20,657 nt of DNA from the IMG/VR virus record IMGVR_UViG_3300008267_010240, positions 1-20,657 of that record. One strand, 5' to 3'. Origin of the DNA: a virus. The notes under the pieces are model-generated. The model was not told where the DNA came from and made no database searches. It worked only from the letters and a program-made list of their open reading frames with translations. Of this stretch, positions 7,250 to 14,879 are shown one piece after another; the first letter of the stretch is position 1; each line of letters begins with the position of its first letter. The position numbers and the translations under genes were made by a program.

Positions 7250-8802
7250 TTAAAATTCTCCTGAATATTGAGATAAAGGTTATACTTTCCAAAATAATAT
7301 AAAAACATATCAAGAGGATGTTCATGAAGTGGGGACATATTCAACCATATTAAAGATGTGAGAATTTCAATATTATTAAAGTTTATATTTCTATCTTCAC
7401 AAAATTCACGAAGAATATTCTTACAATCAATCAAAGATTTTTTAACGTAGACATCACAAATTATTTGTTCAGAAAAATCTATCTTAAAATAATTGTTATG
7501 TAACATTTCATGATTAAGAACAAGGTTATGATTTAATTTTGCCAAATCATAGTTCATATCTCCCGATTCAATTATACCATTAAAATCCTGTCTCCAATCA
7601 ATTAATGTAAATGAGTCTGATATTAAAATATTATCTAAGATAAAATCACCATGAAATCCTGTTGGATTTGGTCCGATAATATCTTTGAAATTTATTTCAG
7701 TTATTAGGTCTTTAATTCTAGGAACTTCTACACCATTAATACAATCAACATTATCAGTTAAATTGTGCTTATCTAAAAATTTTTCAATCCTCAATAAAGT
7801 TTTATCCTTATAAAAAGATAGAGCATTATCATAAAAGTTTTCTTGCTCTTTCCCTACCCATAAATTATCATTCGCCCAGTTCAATAACTTTGAAAACTTA
7901 TCCCTGTCTACTACATCTGACATGAGATCAGCATTAATATATTCATACTTATAAAAGTTTTCAGTACTGCCTAGAAGTTTAGGGACTAAGTTGCCTAAAC
8001 TTTTAGTTCTCAAAACTCTATCATAACATATTTTTTTATTATGAAAGAACTTAATAACAAAGTTATCAAAGATAAAAATGTTTTCATCTTCTTTATCAAG
8101 AACATGAATTGTTCCCTTTATCTTTGATCTAGTTCTTTTAAGTGCATCAATGTTTCCAATATCATACCATTCATCAACTGGAATAACAGAAAAATTATTC
8201 ATCTTACGAATAACATGACAATCACTCAAATCACTAGTATTCACAGTTTGAAGAATACTTTTACAAGTTTTCCAAAATATATCATACTGAACAATACCAG
8301 AAACTCCAACATAAACAAAGTCAAAGTTTTGCTCACCTTTCTCATTAATAGAAGCAATCTTTCCATTAACAGAATTAATAGTTCTATATGATTGACTGTT
8401 ATATCCAGTACCACCAATAGACCAATTAGTAGAAAAATCTATATTAGAAATGTAGTTGTTAGGAAGAACTGTATCGCAGGCATGAAAAATAAATGGACAC
8501 TGCAAATACTCTTCACATAAAGAAATTGAATAAAGTAAACTACTACCATCACCAGTGTAATTATCAACCTCAACAAATTGAATGTTTCGATCAATATGAG
8601 CAAGAGTTAGATACTGTTTTACATGCGATCCATAATGCCCAAGAGTTACAATAAACTCAACATCTTTTGGATATGTCTCAATGATATGAGATATAACAGG
8701 TTTATCTCCAACTCGAACCAAACTTTTGTTTGTAAATTTAGTTAGATTACCAAGTCTAGAACCCAATCCACTTGTTGTAAGAAGAACTTTATACTCTGCC
8801 AT
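7246..8802 (-). CDS. Nucleotidyltransferase - APH/choline-kinase-like phosphotransferase fusion
   Basis: A 518-residue two-domain protein. Residues 1 to about 230 form a sugar (or choline-type) nucleotidyltransferase, with SGLGSRLGNLTKFTNKSLVRVGDKP at the phosphate loop (somewhat altered from GxGxRxxPxT), FHACDTVLP with the metal-binding Asp110, and DEWYDIGN near its end. Residues about 240-518 are an aminoglycoside/choline-kinase-like domain, with GFHGDFILDNILIS (384-394, the catalytic HxDxxxxN loop) and FTLIDWRQD (Asp402, the metal-binding DxR). The pair would phosphorylate a small molecule and then couple it to a nucleotide, as LicA plus LicC do for phosphocholine or HldE does for heptose. 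The substrate cannot be told from the sequence. The ATG at 8802 has GGAGG eight bases upstream. Overlaps: 14 bases with the cupin gene, four with the TylF-like gene. Confidence 0.85.
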   Translation of the reverse strand: MAEYKVLLTTSGLGSRLGNLTKFTNKSLVRVGDKPVISHIIETYPKDVEFIVTLGHYGSHVKQYLTLAHIDRNIQFVEVDNYTGDGSSLLYSISLCEEYLQCPFIFHACDTVLPNNYISNIDFSTNWSIGGTGYNSQSYRTINSVNGKIASINEKGEQNFDFVYVGVSGIVQYDIFWKTCKSILQTVNTSDLSDCHVIRKMNNFSVIPVDEWYDIGNIDALKRTRSKIKGTIHVLDKEDENIFIFDNFVIKFFHNKKICYDRVLRTKSLGNLVPKLLGSTENFYKYEYINADLMSDVVDRDKFSKLLNWANDNLWVGKEQENFYDNALSFYKDKTLLRIEKFLDKHNLTDNVDCINGVEVPRIKDLITEINFKDIIGPNPTGFHGDFILDNILISDSFTLIDWRQDFNGIIESGDMNYDLAKLNHNLVLNHEMLHNNYFKIDFSEQIICDVYVKKSLIDCKNILREFCEDRNINFNNIEILTSLIWLNMSPLHEHPLDMFLYYFGKYNLYLNIQENFK

Positions 8803-9130
8803 ACTTATCCTCCAATCTTACAATATCATCTTCACCAAAATAATCACCAAGTTGAACCTCTACAAAAACAAGTTCTTCTTCCCCAATATTCTTAATTTGA
8901 TGTTTTGATTCTTTTGGAATAAAAATAACATCACCAACTCTGTAATGATGAACTACATCATCAATCTTAGTCTGTGCAGTTCCTTTCACAATCACCCAAA
9001 TCTCACTTCTTTTAAAATGATATTGATAACTAGGAGATTCTCCTGGTTTAATAACAATTTTTTTAACTTTGGTATACTCTTCATCCAGAAGATTAGTATA
9101 TGAACCCCATGGTTTACTTTGAATTTCCAT
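8789..9130 (-). CDS. ManC-type cupin (type II phosphomannose isomerase-like domain)
   Basis: A 113-residue single-domain cupin matching the C-terminal half of bifunctional ManC/AlgA proteins. It contains SKPWGSYTNLLDEEYTKVKK, KPGESPSYQYHFKRSEIWVIVKGTA, DVIFIPKESKHQIKN and VEVQLGDYFGEDDIVRLEDKYGR, all signature stretches of type II mannose-6-phosphate isomerases. As a free domain it could interconvert fructose-6-phosphate and mannose-6-phosphate and so feed GDP-mannose, the substrate of gmd. Stand-alone cupins of this type are also found with other sugar pathways, so this is not certain. I chose the ATG at 9130 because GGAAG lies about eight bases upstream and the frame opens one base after the preceding stop. 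A longer reading from 9154 would overlap that gene. Confidence 0.8.
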   Translation of the reverse strand: MEIQSKPWGSYTNLLDEEYTKVKKIVIKPGESPSYQYHFKRSEIWVIVKGTAQTKIDDVVHHYRVGDVIFIPKESKHQIKNIGEEELVFVEVQLGDYFGEDDIVRLEDKYGRV

Positions 9131-9131
9131 C

Positions 9132-9470
9132 TCAATCTTCCAGTTTAAAAGCATTAATAGACTTGATTAGTCCATCATTATTAAATTCAATAACATCAAT
9201 CACGTCTAGATTTTCTTCACCATTAACAAGTATAGAAATCTGAACGGCATAAGAAGTTTCAGAGTTTGAATAGAATTGAACGGGAGTTACATTTATGGTG
9301 TTAACACTATCAAAGATGCCACGATTAGCGTCAACAACATTTTTTTTACCACTAGCAAAAATGTTCCAGTCTCTTAGTTCTACATCATCAGAAAACATTT
9401 CTGAAAGTGTGTCAATATTTTTATCAGAAAATACTTGGAAGTATTTAACTAAATCATCTTTATGTTTCAT
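9132..9470 (-). CDS. NTF2-like (SnoaL-type) small protein
   Basis: A 112-residue protein that fits the NTF2-like/SnoaL cone fold. It opens with DLVKYFQVFSDKNIDTLSEMFSDDVELRDW, the typical helix pair with an acidic pocket residue, and continues through beta-rich segments such as TPVQFYSNSETSYAVQISI to DVIEFNNDGLIKSINAF. Members of this fold include isomerases, dehydratases and simple binding proteins, so no reaction can be assigned. Similar small proteins occur in sugar biosynthesis clusters. It lies between a GT-A-like gene (five-base gap) and the cupin gene (one-base gap), inside the tightly coupled operon. A TTG at 9494 would lengthen it into the previous gene; the ATG at 9470 with AGGA about 11 bases upstream is preferred. 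Confidence 0.7.
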   Translation of the reverse strand: MKHKDDLVKYFQVFSDKNIDTLSEMFSDDVELRDWNIFASGKKNVVDANRGIFDSVNTINVTPVQFYSNSETSYAVQISILVNGEENLDVIDVIEFNNDGLIKSINAFKLED

Positions 9471-9475
9471 AGTCG

Positions 9476-10432
9476 TCAATATCCTAATTTGCAATAAATT
9501 TGTCTCAGCAAATTAATCTCATATTCAAGACCATTTGCCATACCAATACCCCAGCAATTGTAACTGGAATTGTGAATTGTATTATAAGTCAAGTGAATTG
9601 AAAATCCATTCTTAACGTAAAACGTTTTTTTGTTATGGGTATTTTTAAAAGTGTTTAAAGGAACTTCATCAAATGCATCTGGACCAGGAGTCATTACAAC
9701 TCGTTTCCAGTCTTCGGTTTTAATCATAAAGACACTATTTGTGTAGTATGGGCAAGTAAATTCTTCAATAGAATAATCTTGCTTACCAATCATCTTATCA
9801 AAATTGTTCATAATGTATTCATTAAGAATAATCTGTGCTTCTGCACAAATACGAATTGGATGAATACCTTTATAATAGTGATCAATCTTACTAACACCCT
9901 CATAGTAAGCATTAGAATTCCAAGAACTTGCTTGAAGTGTGTATTGATTCAAGGAAGAATAATCAACACCCCAAAGGCCGTTTGGCATATCTCTTTTTAA
10001 AAAGTCAGAATAAATCTGTTCCTTTACAGATACATCAGTAACAAAAGACTCGATGAATTGATCAACCAGAGGAATATTATTTGAAAGTAATGGAGCTAAA
10101 ATAAAGTTATCATCAGAATCAAGCACTCCAACATTTTCAATCATGTAATCCCATACATGATTACCAATAAAACAATCTTCATCAAGTTTTACAGAATACT
10201 TGGTATCCTGAGATAGTGCATATTCAACTTTTGACATATAGTTATATCCAGAGTTGAATAAAACTATATTAGTTTCAATACCATCAAGTCTCTCAAAATC
10301 GGTACTATGAGTGGATAAAATATTAACTCTTATTTTTCTTTTATTTTCTTCTTTAATGCGATTTAAAAAATGTTTGGTTATGTTCCAAAAATTAGTAGAA
10401 CGATCATGAGCAAGATAATTAATGGTAATCAT
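9476..10432 (-). CDS. Putative GT-A glycosyltransferase
   Basis: A 318-residue soluble protein of uncertain family. The N-terminal MITINYLAHDRSTNFWNITKHFLNRI looks like the first strand and helix of a GT-A fold. YSVKLDEDCFIGNHVWDYM supplies a DED acidic motif at the place of the DxD, and the later EDWKRVVMTPGPDAFDEVPLN and NGFSIHLTYNTIHNS have the feel of acceptor-side loops with a metal-binding His. This is a weak assignment by pattern only; no named family is recognised. It is preceded by a 26-base gap after the next transferase gene and followed by the NTF2-like gene. Its place among transferases supports a role in adding a sugar to the glycan. Confidence 0.55.
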   Translation of the reverse strand: MITINYLAHDRSTNFWNITKHFLNRIKEENKRKIRVNILSTHSTDFERLDGIETNIVLFNSGYNYMSKVEYALSQDTKYSVKLDEDCFIGNHVWDYMIENVGVLDSDDNFILAPLLSNNIPLVDQFIESFVTDVSVKEQIYSDFLKRDMPNGLWGVDYSSLNQYTLQASSWNSNAYYEGVSKIDHYYKGIHPIRICAEAQIILNEYIMNNFDKMIGKQDYSIEEFTCPYYTNSVFMIKTEDWKRVVMTPGPDAFDEVPLNTFKNTHNKKTFYVKNGFSIHLTYNTIHNSSYNCWGIGMANGLEYEINLLRQIYCKLGY

Positions 10433-10458
10433 AATGTACGCTTAAATAATTTTAATAG

Positions 10459-11214
10459 TTACTGGGTATCCAATTCCCACCATGTATGTATACCCCTACT
10501 ATCAGTGTCTATTCCGTAACCATCCAATAATTTCTTTAATGTTGGATACTTTGTGAAATTCCAAAGACCTTCTGAAAGAGCGTGCATGTGAGGGAATATA
10601 AGAGAGTTTGTTGTTCTATATTGCCTTACCGTTTTAACATTCTGAACACTGTAAGTATTCTTACTTCTCATGAAAGATAAACAATCTTGATCCTCATTTT
10701 GATTTTTTGTTTTATCTAACTGATCAGTAAACTCTTCAAATACAGTTTTTTTCCATATTGCTGGTTGGAAAATGTGACTATCTTCTTTGTAAAAATAATA
10801 ATCATCATGTCCAGTAAAAATTCCATCTTGGGATTCAACTACACTATAATGTGCATAACTCAGCAAATAATCCCAAGAATTTTCACTCATAAAATTATAC
10901 ATTTCATCAAGAATTTTTCCCGAAACTGGTGCAGTAGGAATCCAGTCTTCATGTATAAAAAGGAGATATTCGCAATCAATCTCTTTTAAGATAGAATTAA
11001 TTCTTTTTGTCCATACAATATTATCAACGTAAGTATGTCTAATCCAACTTTCTGGAATATCATATTTTTCAATATCATCAATTGTATCATTATATGCAAA
11101 ATGTATTTCAACATCCCTTACATATTGACTTATCTGCCCAACAAGAGCACTCCAAATAAATGAACAATCAGAGTGTGTGTAAATGAGTAAAGGAATTTTA
11201 GATTTCGTAGTCAT
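10459..11214 (-). CDS. Putative GT-A glycosyltransferase
   Basis: A 251-residue soluble protein. The opening KIPLLIYTHSDCSFIWSALVGQI, YLLFIHEDWIPTAPVSGKILD (HED acidic motif preceded by a hydrophobic strand) and the Trp/Tyr-rich middle FTGHDDYYFYKEDSHIFQPAIWKK resemble GT-A transferases acting on surface glycans, in which the acidic motif holds the nucleotide-sugar metal. NEDQDCLSFMRS may hold a second acidic site, as in the ED motif. Donor and acceptor are unknown. Its ATG overlaps the stop of the upstream gene by four bases (ATGA). Confidence 0.55.
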   Translation of the reverse strand: MTTKSKIPLLIYTHSDCSFIWSALVGQISQYVRDVEIHFAYNDTIDDIEKYDIPESWIRHTYVDNIVWTKRINSILKEIDCEYLLFIHEDWIPTAPVSGKILDEMYNFMSENSWDYLLSYAHYSVVESQDGIFTGHDDYYFYKEDSHIFQPAIWKKTVFEEFTDQLDKTKNQNEDQDCLSFMRSKNTYSVQNVKTVRQYRTTNSLIFPHMHALSEGLWNFTKYPTLKKLLDGYGIDTDSRGIHTWWELDTQ

Positions 11215-11903
11215 AGTCTTTTCAGATCAACGTGTGAGGCATAAAATTTTTCTATTGGAAATTGCCAAGAGGTATTATGTGGAAAAGTTCCTGATGGTCC
11301 AGATGGACTTTCATTATAAAGAACGTCTCCATACAAAGAGCATTCTTTTAAATCATATCCTTGTTCTTCTAAAAAAAATCCATAACAACCTTCACAATAT
11401 CCAGTTTCCGCTTTATTGGATGGTAAAAATTTATCTGCTCCCATATCAAGCATTCTTTTCATCACTTTATTCTTACAAAAGAATATGGGACCATAGCATC
11501 CAAGACCAGAAAAAATATAATCATACTTAGAATTTTGAGTTATTTTTTCACCCCAAGTATTAAAATTTCCTATGGTTCTATTAAAGTAACATAAAATTGT
11601 AACATCTTTTTCTTTCAGGTAATCCATATTATCTTTTACAATCATAGAATCATGTAGAAAATAATAAAAATCTTCGCTTGGATATTTTTTGTAGGCATAC
11701 CAATAGGCACCTATCATCCAATTACTATTTTTAGCATCTTCAATAATTACATCATAATCACTTAAAATGGAAAAATACGTCTTATCATTTGAATCACTAT
11801 CAACAACAACTATCTTTTCATTAGGATGAAATTTTCTTATCGATTCAACTAGTCCAACAATAAATGGAAAGTTTGAATTATATTTGCACGGAATTACAAA
11901 CAT
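11211..11903 (-). CDS. Putative GT-A glycosyltransferase
   Basis: A 230-residue protein. MFVIPCKYNSNFPFIVGLVESI followed by KIVVVDSDSNDKTYF is the typical beginning of a GT2-like domain, where DSDSNDK holds the nucleotide. FYYFLHDSMIVKDNMDYL takes the place of the DxD region, and YIFSGLGCYGPIFFCKNKVMKRML followed by ETGYCEGCYGFFLEEQGYD looks like the acceptor half. I prefer the ATG at 11903, ten bases after the upstream stop, to a TTG at 11912. Its product is probably cytoplasmic. The sugar it transfers cannot be read from the sequence. Confidence 0.6.
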   Translation of the reverse strand: MFVIPCKYNSNFPFIVGLVESIRKFHPNEKIVVVDSDSNDKTYFSILSDYDVIIEDAKNSNWMIGAYWYAYKKYPSEDFYYFLHDSMIVKDNMDYLKEKDVTILCYFNRTIGNFNTWGEKITQNSKYDYIFSGLGCYGPIFFCKNKVMKRMLDMGADKFLPSNKAETGYCEGCYGFFLEEQGYDLKECSLYGDVLYNESPSGPSGTFPHNTSWQFPIEKFYASHVDLKRL

Positions 11904-11913
11904 ACTTAGCAAA

Positions 11914-12519
11914 TTAACTTTTAATCAAAAACAGTAAGTCATCCCATCTACCTTTTTTGTCACGAAGATCAATACATTCAACAGTATACTCAAAATCGTT
12001 ATCGATAGATTCGCACACTTTTTCAGATTTATCAATTAAAGAATCAAACCACTCTGTGCTTTGGATATCTTCGATCACGAAAAGTCCATTTTGTTTTAAT
12101 TTTGGTAAATATAATTCTATGGATTTCAGTTGACTTTCCAATGTATGAGGACCATCATCAATAATAATATCAAATTGTCCTAGTTTTTCACAGAACTTTT
12201 GATCATAAGCATCATCAAAGTGCATTGTTACACCATCAATATTTCTGTATCTTTGATCTATTTTCTCATCAGAAATATCAACACCAACAATAGATTTAGA
12301 GTTTGAAAAATATTCTTTCCACAACTTTAAAGATCCACCAGTTTCTATTCCTATTTCTAGTAAATCAATTTCTTTTTGTTCGTAAGTTTCAAATTCTTTC
12401 TCATATACATTCTCAATGTAACTATGACATGTATTTTTGTCAGTTCCCCCTTTATCATAACCTTCATTAAAAAAATCAGAATCTAAATTAAATTCTTTCA
12501 AAATATCAATCAATTTCAT
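11914..12519 (-). CDS. Class I SAM-dependent methyltransferase (CmcI/MycE-like)
   Basis: A 201-residue methyltransferase. LLEIGIETGGSLKLWKEYF is motif I, IVGVDISDEKID the acidic loop that binds the SAM ribose, FDIIIDDGPHTLESQLKSI the catalytic/metal region, and NGLFVIEDIQS the following strand. IDDGPH and the overall layout match the CmcI/MycE-type O-methyltransferases of natural-product and glycan clusters. It starts with YDKGGTDKNTCHSYIENVYE, a stretch common in this group. It is the third methyltransferase in the operon, which suggests a heavily methylated glycan (inference). Its ATG overlaps the upstream stop by four bases. Confidence 0.75.
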   Translation of the reverse strand: MKLIDILKEFNLDSDFFNEGYDKGGTDKNTCHSYIENVYEKEFETYEQKEIDLLEIGIETGGSLKLWKEYFSNSKSIVGVDISDEKIDQRYRNIDGVTMHFDDAYDQKFCEKLGQFDIIIDDGPHTLESQLKSIELYLPKLKQNGLFVIEDIQSTEWFDSLIDKSEKVCESIDNDFEYTVECIDLRDKKGRWDDLLFLIKS

Positions 12520-13169
12520 TTCTTATAATTCAGCATTTCGTATCTATGTAGGTGTCTTTCATATACGTTTATATTTGAATTCCAGAGACTTTTTAAATTA
12601 CCATTACCCATACCGATCCAAAATTCGCAGTTATGACGTATAGAAAGTATGGGTGGAGTTTTAGGAAATTTGATCTCATCAATTGTGGGTAATTTTTTAA
12701 TGTAAGAAGAATTTGCCCACCAAAAATTGCCAGAATAATGAACGGTAGGTTCATCAACTAGATCCACACCACATGAATCATACTCATCAAGTATTTCAAG
12801 ACAGTTTTCATATTGGTTAACATTAAAGTAAGTCATATAATGTCGCCAATCATCAATGCAAGGATTGTTTGGGGTTGTTACACCTTTTGTATGTACATAT
12901 AAAATCTTATGGTTTTCATCTACCGATTCTGAAAATGATTTAATTAAATTTAATGTGAAGAATTCTCCCTCTTCAACACAAGGGTTTTCATGAATTTTAA
13001 TCTTTTCATTTGGTTTAACAAATAAATTATTTTCCCCGACCACGCAAAGATTAACTGTGTCAACATTATCAATCAATTTAGAATTTATTATTTGATAATA
13101 AATTTCATCAAAAATTTCTTGATACTTTCCTACCGCAGCAATATGAAAATATATTGTATTTTTGTACAT
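12516..13169 (-). CDS. Putative glycosyltransferase of the 'YVHTKG' type
   Basis: A 217-residue protein. After IYFHIAAVGKYQEIFDEIYYQI it carries ILYVHTKGV, DDWRHYMTYF, YDSCGVDLVDEP and HYSGNFWWANSSYIKKLP. I have the impression of a recurrent family of short transferases with exactly this motif order in virus and bacterial surface-glycan clusters, but I cannot name it or a substrate. The HxK and W-rich loops probably line the donor and acceptor pocket. The ATG at 13169 lies five bases after the fucosyltransferase stop; a TTG at 13190 would overlap it and is less likely. The gene is followed by the CmcI-like methyltransferase with an ATGA overlap. Confidence 0.6.
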   Translation of the reverse strand: MYKNTIYFHIAAVGKYQEIFDEIYYQIINSKLIDNVDTVNLCVVGENNLFVKPNEKIKIHENPCVEEGEFFTLNLIKSFSESVDENHKILYVHTKGVTTPNNPCIDDWRHYMTYFNVNQYENCLEILDEYDSCGVDLVDEPTVHYSGNFWWANSSYIKKLPTIDEIKFPKTPPILSIRHNCEFWIGMGNGNLKSLWNSNINVYERHLHRYEMLNYKK

Positions 13170-13174
13170 GGATA

Positions 13175-13972
13175 TTAAATTATTTCCCAATCAGATAGGT
13201 ATAAATCTTTCGTGTTCTTTGTCAAACAATCTCCACCAAACCAATTTCTAGGAGCAACTACTTTCTCACTCTTTGCTAACCAAGCACCCCACCAACTAAA
13301 AGAACTATTTGCAATTATATGATAATTGCACAAAGACATTAAACATAAGTCAGCGTCAGTAGAATTTCCTTCAGATACAGAGAACCTATCTGATGAGAAT
13401 AAATCTTGCTGCTTACACCATTCGTGATCATCAGAAAAAACTATGACAGGTAAATTTGGCATCTTATTCAATGCCTCTTTATAATAATCTAATGTTTGAA
13501 CAGGATGATTTGGATTGGAAACATAATCACCTCTTCTTATGTGTAGAGATATTATATCAGTATCAGAAAAATTTTCTTTTACAAAAGAATTACAAATTTC
13601 CAATAGATTATCATTAAATGTAAAATCTTTTCTAATATCACTCTCAATGTGCTTAAAGTATTTTTCACTTTGAAAATATCCAAATAAATCCACGTTATCT
13701 GGACAATTGTTAAAAATATTTTCATCAAAGTGAAATCCACTTTCCTGTACTAATGGATTTCTGATTGTGCTTTTCTTTACCTCAGAAAGACTAAAACAAT
13801 CATAAATTGTAACATCAGAAGTTCTAACATTGTTGTCCCTATTTCCGAAGACATCTTTTGGGGGAATGCAAAAATCATATCCACGATTCGTAGCAATACC
13901 TTTCAATGAGGCATACTGAAACATTTGATTGGCAAGTCTCCCAAGATTACCAAGACTATTAAAAGAGAGCAT
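13175..13972 (-). CDS. GT11 alpha-1,2-fucosyltransferase
   Basis: A 265-residue GT-B enzyme of family 11. It has the N-terminal LGRLANQMFQYASLKGIA, the GDP-fucose-binding LHIRRGDYVSNPNHP (His144 to Tyr150), VIVFSDDHEWC, and the C-terminal STDADLCLMSLCNYHIIANSSFSWWGAWLA, all diagnostic of alpha-1,2-fucosyltransferases such as FutC. The expected reaction is transfer of fucose from GDP-fucose to O-2 of a terminal galactose, giving an H-type structure. The two genes that make GDP-fucose (gmd, fcl) come directly before it, with a 14-base overlap with fcl. The ATG at 13972 fits the family N-terminus; a longer reading from a TTG at 14038 lies inside fcl. Soluble, cytoplasmic. Confidence 0.9.
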   Translation of the reverse strand: MLSFNSLGNLGRLANQMFQYASLKGIATNRGYDFCIPPKDVFGNRDNNVRTSDVTIYDCFSLSEVKKSTIRNPLVQESGFHFDENIFNNCPDNVDLFGYFQSEKYFKHIESDIRKDFTFNDNLLEICNSFVKENFSDTDIISLHIRRGDYVSNPNHPVQTLDYYKEALNKMPNLPVIVFSDDHEWCKQQDLFSSDRFSVSEGNSTDADLCLMSLCNYHIIANSSFSWWGAWLAKSEKVVAPRNWFGGDCLTKNTKDLYLSDWEII

Positions 13973-14879
13973 TTTCTTTATACCATTCGTAAGTTTTTTG
14001 AATTCCTTCACGGAGAGAGATCTTTGGTTCCCACCCAAGTGCTTTGATTCGATCTACATTCATAACCTTTCGGGGAGTTCCATTTGGTTTAGTAAAATCC
14101 CAGTTAATATCTCGATCATAACCAACAACATCAGCAATAATATTTGCAAGTTCCCAAATTCTAACATCCTCACCTGTACCAACATTGATATGTCCTGCTT
14201 CATCATACTTCTGCATACAAACATAACACGCCTCTGCAAGATCATCAACATATAAAAACTCACGCATTGCTGACCCATTACCCCAAAGGGTCACAGATTC
14301 TTTGGCATTGTGAAACTTTGCAATCATCGCTGGGAGAACGTGTGAGGTTTCCAGATTAAAGTTGTCATTAGGACCATAAAGATTTGTAGGCATCAGAGAT
14401 ATGGCATTAAATCCATACTGTTGACGATATGCTTGACACATCATAATACCAGCAATCTTGGCAATCGCATAGGCATCATTAGTTGGTTCCAAAGGACCCG
14501 TCATCAACTGATCTTCTGTGATTGGTTGAGTTGCAAACTTAGGATAAATGCAAGAGGATCCAAGAAACAAAAGTTTCTTTACACCAAAGTTATAAGACTG
14601 TTGAATAATATTAGTTTGAATCTGTAAGTTCTCGGTCAGAAACTCTGCCTTATAATTACTGTTTGCCATAATGCCACCAACTTTGGCGGCAGCAATAAAG
14701 ACATATTCTGGTTCCTCTGAACAGAAATATCTTTCTGTTTCATCCTGATTTGTGAAATCAACATCATCACGAGTGCCTTTGATAATGTTGTTATATCCTT
14801 TACTTTCAAGATTTCTCACAATTGCTGATCCAACCATTCCGTTGGCACCAGCAACTAATACTCTAGAATCACTGTCCAT
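13959..14879 (-). CDS. fcl: GDP-L-fucose synthase
   Basis: A 306-residue extended SDR that performs the epimerisation and NADPH reduction of GDP-4-keto-6-deoxymannose to GDP-L-fucose, the second step of the pathway begun by gmd. Evidence includes [18 protein letters not shown] (cofactor loop), [29 protein letters not shown] (catalytic Ser), [10 protein letters not shown] (Tyr and Lys of YxxxK), [13 protein letters not shown] and [12 protein letters not shown]. Length and motif order equal the family standard. The ATG at 14879 is used because the frame upstream opens with TTG at 14900; GAGGA lies about 11 bases before it. It overlaps gmd by 11 bases and GT11 by 14, so the three are likely co-translated. 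Confidence 0.95.
   Translation of the reverse strand: MDSDSRVLVAGANGMVGSAIVRNLESKGYNNIIKGTRDDVDFTNQDETERYFCSEEPEYVFIAAAKVGGIMANSNYKAEFLTENLQIQTNIIQQSYNFGVKKLLFLGSSCIYPKFATQPITEDQLMTGPLEPTNDAYAIAKIAGIMMCQAYRQQYGFNAISLMPTNLYGPNDNFNLETSHVLPAMIAKFHNAKESVTLWGNGSAMREFLYVDDLAEACYVCMQKYDEAGHINVGTGEDVRIWELANIIADVVGYDRDINWDFTKPNGTPRKVMNVDRIKALGWEPKISLREGIQKTYEWYKENALF

Noticed and set aside
13973-14038. N-terminal extension of the GT11 gene from a TTG
   Set aside because: It lies inside fcl and precedes the family-typical start; ATG at 13972 is better. The same reasoning removed TTG extensions at 1973, 9494, 11912, 13190 and 14900.
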